Positions 60,145 through 64,000 of a stretch of DNA of 64,000 nucleotides are shown piece after piece. Source of the stretch: Clostridiales bacterium (lineage in GTDB: Bacteria; Bacillota; Clostridia; Oscillospirales; Oscillospiraceae); NCBI GenBank assembly GCA_029265405.1, contig JAJUJI010000003.1, forward strand, positions 62,001 through 126,000, in the 5' to 3' direction. The notes under the pieces were generated by a model, which did not search any database, was not told the origin of the DNA, and saw only the letters and a list, made by a program, of their open reading frames with translations. Both the position numbers and the translations under genes were made by a program. Every line of letters begins with the position of its first letter. Position 1 is the first letter of the stretch.

Positions 60145-60334
60145 AAGCGCGCTGCGCGCGCAAGGCGGCCGGCTCGACTGCGGTTCGTCGGCGGGATTTC
60201 CGGATTTGCGGCGGGCGGCCGGCATCTTTTAAGAACGGTTTACGCGCGCCCGCGCCTGGAGGTGAGACTGCGGCCCTTTTTGTGCTTATTGCGTAAATCA
60301 TGCAGCATCGTCATATTGATTTGGGAGGAAGGAC

Positions 60335-60856
60335 ATGAAAAGGCTTATCGTTTTTATTTTGATCTTGGCTTTTGCCGCATCGCTTGCCGGCTGCGGCGCT
60401 AAGAAAAGCCTGACCGAAAAAGTTGAGGATGCGGCTGCGGAAAAGGCCGCGGAGGCGATTGCGGAAAAGGCTCTTGAGAAGTCCGCCGGAGGGGACGCAG
60501 ACGTCGATATAGACGGCGAAAATGCGGCCATAAAGGGCGAGGACGGCTCGGTGCTTACCGTGGGCGAGAGCGAGTGGCCGAAGTCGGAACTGGCAAAAAG
60601 CGTGCCCGAATTCAAGAGCGGCAAAATAACCGGCGCCTACGACAGCGAAAATTACATAATGGTGACGCTCGAGGAGGTCGAAAAGGCCGACGCCGACGCC
60701 TATCTGGAGAAAATAAAGGAGGACTTCGACCAGGAGGCCACGGAGAACACCGCCGACGACTACTTCAGCTACGGGGCCAAAAACGAGGACGGGCTGAACC
60801 TGCTGCTGCTGTATTCCGACAGCACCCTTACGCTAACCATAACAAAGGAAAGCTGA
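60335..60856 (+). CDS. Uncharacterised lipoprotein
   Basis: 173 residues. Lipoprotein signal MKRLIVFILILAFAASLAGC with a lipobox cysteine at residue 20, then a charged Ala/Glu/Lys helix (residues 24-50) and a beta-rich domain with SEWPKSELAKSVPEFKSGKITGAYDSENYIMVTLEEVEKADADAYLEKI. The composition is very acidic. Similar acidic lipoproteins of unknown function occur in Clostridia; I assign no role. The ATG at 60335 has a GGGAGGAAGGA site. A bidirectional terminator follows. Confidence 0.82.
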   Translation: MKRLIVFILILAFAASLAGCGAKKSLTEKVEDAAAEKAAEAIAEKALEKSAGGDADVDIDGENAAIKGEDGSVLTVGESEWPKSELAKSVPEFKSGKITGAYDSENYIMVTLEEVEKADADAYLEKIKEDFDQEATENTADDYFSYGAKNEDGLNLLLLYSDSTLTLTITKES

Positions 60857-60883
60857 AGGCCGTGCCGTTTCGGCGCGGCGCGC

Positions 60884-60921
60884 AAAAAAAGACGGGACGA
60901 GGCCTCGTCCCGTCTTTTTAT
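60884..60921. terminator. Bidirectional intrinsic terminator
   Basis: A perfect palindrome with 17-base arms centred at 60902/60903 (AAAAAGACGGGACGAGG with its complement), giving T-runs on both strands, between converging genes. Confidence 0.92.
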
Positions 60922-62292
60922 TCAAAGCAGGCCCTTCAAATACTCGATCTGCCTTTCCACCGATTCGGGGGCGGGCCCGCCCTCCGTTTTCCGCCTTGAC
61001 ACGCAGCTTTCCAGACTTATGGCCTCGTACAGGTCGGCTCCGAAAAGCTCGCTGTGCCCGGCGTATTTTTCAAGGGGGAAGGTCTCCAGCGTCAGCCCCG
61101 AGGCTATGCACTCGGCCACTATCCGCCCCACCAGCTTATAGGCGCTCCTGAAGGGAAGCCCCTTTTTAACCAGATAGTCGGCCAGGTCCGTGGCGTTTAT
61201 GAAGCCCTCGGCGGCGGCCCTCCTCATGCTTTCCGCGTTCACCGTCATTGTTGAAAGCATGGGCGCGAGTATGCCCAGGCAGGCCTTTGCTGTGTCGAAG
61301 CTGTCGAATATGGCCTCCTTGTCCTCCTGCATGTCCTTGTTGTAGGCAAGCGGCAGGCCCTTCATTACCGTAAGCAGATTGACAAGGTTGCCGTAGACGC
61401 GGCCGGTCTTTCCGCGTATGAGCTCTGCCATGTCTGAATTCTTCTTCTGCGGCATGATGGAGGAGCCTGTGGTGTACGCGTCGTCCATCTCTATGAATTT
61501 AAACTCCCAGCTTGTCCAAAGTATGAGCTCCTCGGCCAGCCTCGACAGGTGCGTCATCAGCAGGGCCAGGGCCGCGCCGAGCTCCACGCAGAAATCCCTG
61601 TCGGACACCGCGTCCAGGCTGTTAAGGCACACCCCGTCGAAGCCCAGGCGCTCGGCCGTCATGCGCCTGTCTATGCCGTAGGTTGTGCCCGCCAGGGCGC
61701 AGGCCCCGAGCGGCGAAACGTTCATGCGCCTCGCCGCGTCCTCAAGCCTTCCCAGGTCGCGCGCGAGCATCATGCCGTAGGCCAGCATATGGTGCGCGAA
61801 GGTCACCGGCTGCGCCCTCTGCAAATGGGTGTAGCCGGGCATAATCGTTTCCTTATGCCTCCCGGCCAGCTCAACAAGGACGGCTATAACGGCCTTTATG
61901 AGCCTCGCGGTTTCCTCCGCCTCGCCCCTCAGATAGAGCCGCGTGTCCAGAGCCACCTGGTCGTTGCGGCTGCGGGCGGTATGGAGCCTCTTTCCGGCCT
62001 CCCCGGCCCTGGCGGTCAGCTCGGCCTCGACGAACATATGTATGTCCTCCGAGGACGGGTCGATTTCCAGCCTGCCGGACTCCAGGTCGGCCAGTATGCC
62101 CTCCAGCCCCGCCATTATCTTTTCCGCATCGTCGGCCGGTATTATGCCGCGGGCGGCCAGCATGGCCGCGTGGGCCATGCTGCCCGCTATATCCTCGCGG
62201 AACATGCGCCCGTCTATCCCGACGGAGGAATTGAAATCGTCGGCGGCGGCGGCCGTCCGCTTGGACGAGCGCCCTTCCCAAAGCTTAGGCAT
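60922..62292 (-). CDS. argH: Argininosuccinate lyase
   Basis: 456 residues. Superfamily landmarks: TARSRNDQVALDTRLYLR, MPGYTHLQRAQPVTFAHHMLAYGMML, SNSLDAVSDRD-like DAVSDRDF and the signature GSSIMPQKKNSDMAELIRGK. It cleaves argininosuccinate to arginine and fumarate. It starts three bases after the argG stop and is translated with it. A terminator follows. The ATG at 62292 begins MPKLWEGRSSK, the typical ArgH start. Confidence 0.97.
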   Translation of the reverse strand: MPKLWEGRSSKRTAAAADDFNSSVGIDGRMFREDIAGSMAHAAMLAARGIIPADDAEKIMAGLEGILADLESGRLEIDPSSEDIHMFVEAELTARAGEAGKRLHTARSRNDQVALDTRLYLRGEAEETARLIKAVIAVLVELAGRHKETIMPGYTHLQRAQPVTFAHHMLAYGMMLARDLGRLEDAARRMNVSPLGACALAGTTYGIDRRMTAERLGFDGVCLNSLDAVSDRDFCVELGAALALLMTHLSRLAEELILWTSWEFKFIEMDDAYTTGSSIMPQKKNSDMAELIRGKTGRVYGNLVNLLTVMKGLPLAYNKDMQEDKEAIFDSFDTAKACLGILAPMLSTMTVNAESMRRAAAEGFINATDLADYLVKKGLPFRSAYKLVGRIVAECIASGLTLETFPLEKYAGHSELFGADLYEAISLESCVSRRKTEGGPAPESVERQIEYLKGLL

Positions 62293-62295
62293 GGC

Positions 62296-63522
62296 TTATC
62301 TGCCCCGTTCCCTGTCGAGCATGGCCTGCACCTTGACGGGCAGCCCGAACAGGTTAATGAAGCCCTCGGCGTCCTTCTGGTTGTAGTCGGACTTGTCGAA
62401 GGTGGCTATCTTCTCGGAATAAAGGCTGAAGGGGCTCCATACCCCGGCGTTTATGACGTTGCCCTTGTAGAGCTTGAGCCTTACCTTGCCGGTCACCCTT
62501 TCCTGCGTCTTGTCCACGAAGGCGGCCAGAGCCTCCCTGAGCGGTGTGTACCACTGCCCGTTGTAGATAAGCTCGCCGTAGGTTATGGCCAGCTCCCGCT
62601 TCTTGTGCGAGGTGAGCTTGTCTAGGCAGACGGTTTCAAGGGCCTTGTGGGCATGGTAGAGTATCGTGCCGGCGGGCGTCTCGTATACTCCCCTGCTCTT
62701 CATGCCCACCAGCCTGTTCTCCACCAGGTCCAGCAGGCCTATGCCGTGCTTCCCGCCTATGGCGTTGAGCTTATATATAATATCGGCAGCCTTCATGCGC
62801 TCGCCGTTGAGGGCGCAGGGAACGCCCTTTTCAAAATCTACGGAAACGTATTCCGGCTCGTCGGGCGCCTTGAGGGGCGAAACGCCAAGCTCGAGGAAGC
62901 CCTCCTTTTCGTACTTCGGCTCGTTGCCCGGGTCCTCAAGGTCCAGCCCCTCGTGGGACAGGTGCCAGAGGTTCTTGTCCTTTGAGTAATTTGTGGTCCT
63001 GCTTATTTTCAGGGGTATGTTGCGGGCCTCGGCATAGTCTATCTCCTCGTCCCTGGAGGCGATAGACCACTCGCGCCAGGGCGCTATTATCTTCATGTCC
63101 GGGGCGAAATGCTTGATCGTCAGCTCGAAGCGCACCTGGTCGTTGCCCTTTCCGGTGCAGCCGTGGGCTATGGCGTCGGCCCCCTCGGCCAGCGCTATCT
63201 CCACCAGCCGCTTGGCTATGACGGGCCGGGCCAGAGAGGTGCCCAGCAGGTAGCCCTCATAGTCCGCGCCCGCCTTAAGCGCCGGGATTATGAAATCGTT
63301 TACAAATTCGTCCTTCAGGTCCTCAATGTAGAGCTTTGACGCGCCGGTCTTTATGGCCTTTTCCTGAAGCCCCTCCAGCTCGTCGCCTTGGCCCACGTCG
63401 GCCGCCACGGCTATGACCTCGCAGCCCTCGTAGTTTTCCTTCAGCCAGGGTATTATAATGGACGTATCCAGCCCGCCGGAATACGCCAGAACTATCTTTT
63501 TGTATTTTCCGCCCATTTGCAT
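62296..63522 (-). CDS. argG: Argininosuccinate synthase
   Basis: 408 residues. N-type ATP pyrophosphatase loop [32 protein letters not shown] and the typical [27 protein letters not shown] and [17 protein letters not shown]. It joins citrulline and aspartate. First gene of the argG-argH operon, with a strong promoter and a candidate ARG box upstream. The ATG at 63522 has a GGAAGGAAGG site; an ATG two codons later is possible. Confidence 0.97.
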   Translation of the reverse strand: MQMGGKYKKIVLAYSGGLDTSIIIPWLKENYEGCEVIAVAADVGQGDELEGLQEKAIKTGASKLYIEDLKDEFVNDFIIPALKAGADYEGYLLGTSLARPVIAKRLVEIALAEGADAIAHGCTGKGNDQVRFELTIKHFAPDMKIIAPWREWSIASRDEEIDYAEARNIPLKISRTTNYSKDKNLWHLSHEGLDLEDPGNEPKYEKEGFLELGVSPLKAPDEPEYVSVDFEKGVPCALNGERMKAADIIYKLNAIGGKHGIGLLDLVENRLVGMKSRGVYETPAGTILYHAHKALETVCLDKLTSHKKRELAITYGELIYNGQWYTPLREALAAFVDKTQERVTGKVRLKLYKGNVINAGVWSPFSLYSEKIATFDKSDYNQKDAEGFINLFGLPVKVQAMLDRERGR

Positions 63523-63550
63523 ATGCCTTCCTTCCGATAGAATATGCGCT

Positions 63551-63579
63551 AATATACATTACATTTGAATAAATGTCAA
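63551..63579 (-). promoter_or_regulatory. Sigma-A type promoter of argGH
   Basis: On the minus strand TTGACA (63574-63579), a 17-base spacer and TATATT (63551-63556). Confidence 0.8.
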
Positions 63580-63595
63580 GAGAATTTTGCAATAC

Positions 63596-63611
63596 GGGAA
63601 TAATTATTCAT
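63596..63611. promoter_or_regulatory. Candidate ARG box upstream of argGH
   Basis: GAATAATTATTC (63598-63609) is a perfect 12-base palindrome and, with flanks, ATGAATAATTATTCCC matches the ArgR/AhrC box (TGAAT-N4-ATTCA) except one end. It lies about 17 bases upstream of the -35. Confidence 0.5.
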
Positions 63612-63670
63612 ATGGCATGAAAATACGGCCCGCGGGCGGCGGCTTTGGCGGGTCTCGCCGCGGCTGAGCG

Positions 63671-63688
63671 GCGCGTGTTGACACGCGC
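63671..63688. repeat. Perfect inverted repeat over the -35 of the last gene
   Basis: GCGCGTGT-TG-ACACGCGC: eight-base arms with a two-base centre, covering the TTGACA element. A likely operator. Confidence 0.7.
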
Positions 63689-63706
63689 TGGAAAAGGCCG
63701 TATTAT
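63678..63706 (+). promoter_or_regulatory. Sigma-A type promoter of the phosphopantetheinyl transferase gene
   Basis: TTGACA (63678-63683), a 17-base spacer and TATTAT (63701-63706). The start codon lies only seven bases beyond, so the transcript may be leaderless. Confidence 0.75.
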
Positions 63707-63712
63707 TTTAAT

Positions 63713-64000
63713 ATGTATATTTTCCGGCTTATCGACATAAACCAATTCGGGGAAGCGGATTATCTTTCAAGCCTTGAGCGCATGTCGGAGGGCAGGCGCT
63801 CAAGGCTTGAAAGGCTGCGCTCCGAAGCGTCCAGGCGGCTCATGGCGGCAGGCGACCTGCTTGCCCGGCTTCTTGCCTCGGAGCTTGCCGGGGCGCGGCC
63901 GGAAGCGCTCACGGTTGAAAGCGGCGAAAACGGGAAGCCGCATATAAAGGAATGTCCCGTGTATATTTCCATATCCCATTCGGGCTCCTTCGCCATGGCT
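63713..64000 (+). CDS. 4'-phosphopantetheinyl transferase, Sfp type (partial, 3' end outside window)
   Basis: 96 codons are visible and open to the right edge. MYIFRLIDINQFGEADYLSSL is followed by the arginine-rich helix typical of the family (RSRLERLRSEASRRLMAAGDLLARLLASELAG), then SGENGKPHI and YISISHSGSFAMA. The G-x-x-G-K-P and S-x-S-H-S/T-x-x-x-x-A motifs are the first two signatures of Sfp-like enzymes, which attach the phosphopantetheine arm of CoA to carrier proteins. The Mg/KE motif is beyond the edge. No Shine-Dalgarno site precedes the ATG. Confidence 0.85.
   Translation, partial: MYIFRLIDINQFGEADYLSSLERMSEGRRSRLERLRSEASRRLMAAGDLLARLLASELAGARPEALTVESGENGKPHIKECPVYISISHSGSFAMA

Overview
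The window reads as a chromosomal segment of an endospore-forming member of the Bacillota, most likely a GC-rich clostridial lineage. Evidence seen directly: a sporulation locus (sigG, a YlmC/YmxH-family gene, sigE, spoIIGA), a Spo0A-box-like site, strong Shine-Dalgarno sequences and sigma-A type promoters, several S-layer-homology (SLH) proteins, and cohesin and dockerin domains as in cellulosome-forming Clostridia. By eye the DNA is about 60% G+C, yet Ile is often ATA and Arg often AGG. I found no rRNA, tRNA, CRISPR array, transposase or phage gene. The genus cannot be named from this sequence.

Layout. 1-371: partial tyrosine phosphatase. 588-4426: sporulation block, with sigG, an AEC permease and a ymxH-like gene on + facing sigE and spoIIGA on -. 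4559-6314: hisC, a DUF951 gene and a small unknown gene. 6430-16286: mostly single metabolic and regulatory genes (rhaD, hydrolases, GGDEF, GNAT, SDR, cheW, a His-rich CsoR, an orphan solute-binding lipoprotein, a DivIVA-like coiled coil coupled to a nitroreductase-like gene). 16358-23840: M14 peptidase, carboxylesterase, Cys-rich small protein, SDR, UroD-like protein, membrane protein and a flavodiiron protein. 24061-28960: xylA - GH3 glycosidase - xylB, tightly coupled. 29889-35761: four-gene minus-strand operon of a MacA-like adaptor, ABC ATPase, FtsX-type permease and SLH protein. 36064-37879: nicotinamidase-like hydrolase and NiaR-type repressor, then a PAP2 phosphatase. 38060-58478: about 20 kb of minus-strand surface genes: a cohesin-SLH protein, a dockerin protein, a 3326-residue repeat protein with C-terminal SLH domains, a subtilisin-like protease, and a 2319-residue SLH protein. 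58783-64000: fumC, a lipoprotein, argG-argH, and the start of a phosphopantetheinyl transferase gene.

How genes work together. SpoIIGA processes pro-sigma-E in the mother cell, and sigma-G acts later in the forespore. XylA and XylB take xylose to xylulose 5-phosphate, with the GH3 enzyme probably supplying xylose. ArgG and ArgH are the last two steps of arginine synthesis, and FumC can use the fumarate they release. NiaR probably represses the neighbouring nicotinamidase-like gene through two TGT-N4-ACA motifs. The most interesting part is the 20-kb surface block. It pairs a wall-anchored cohesin with a dockerin protein but has no glycoside hydrolase next to it, which suggests a cohesin-dockerin surface assembly with a role other than the classical cellulosome. 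Functions are inferred from motifs and remembered family signatures; no database search was run.
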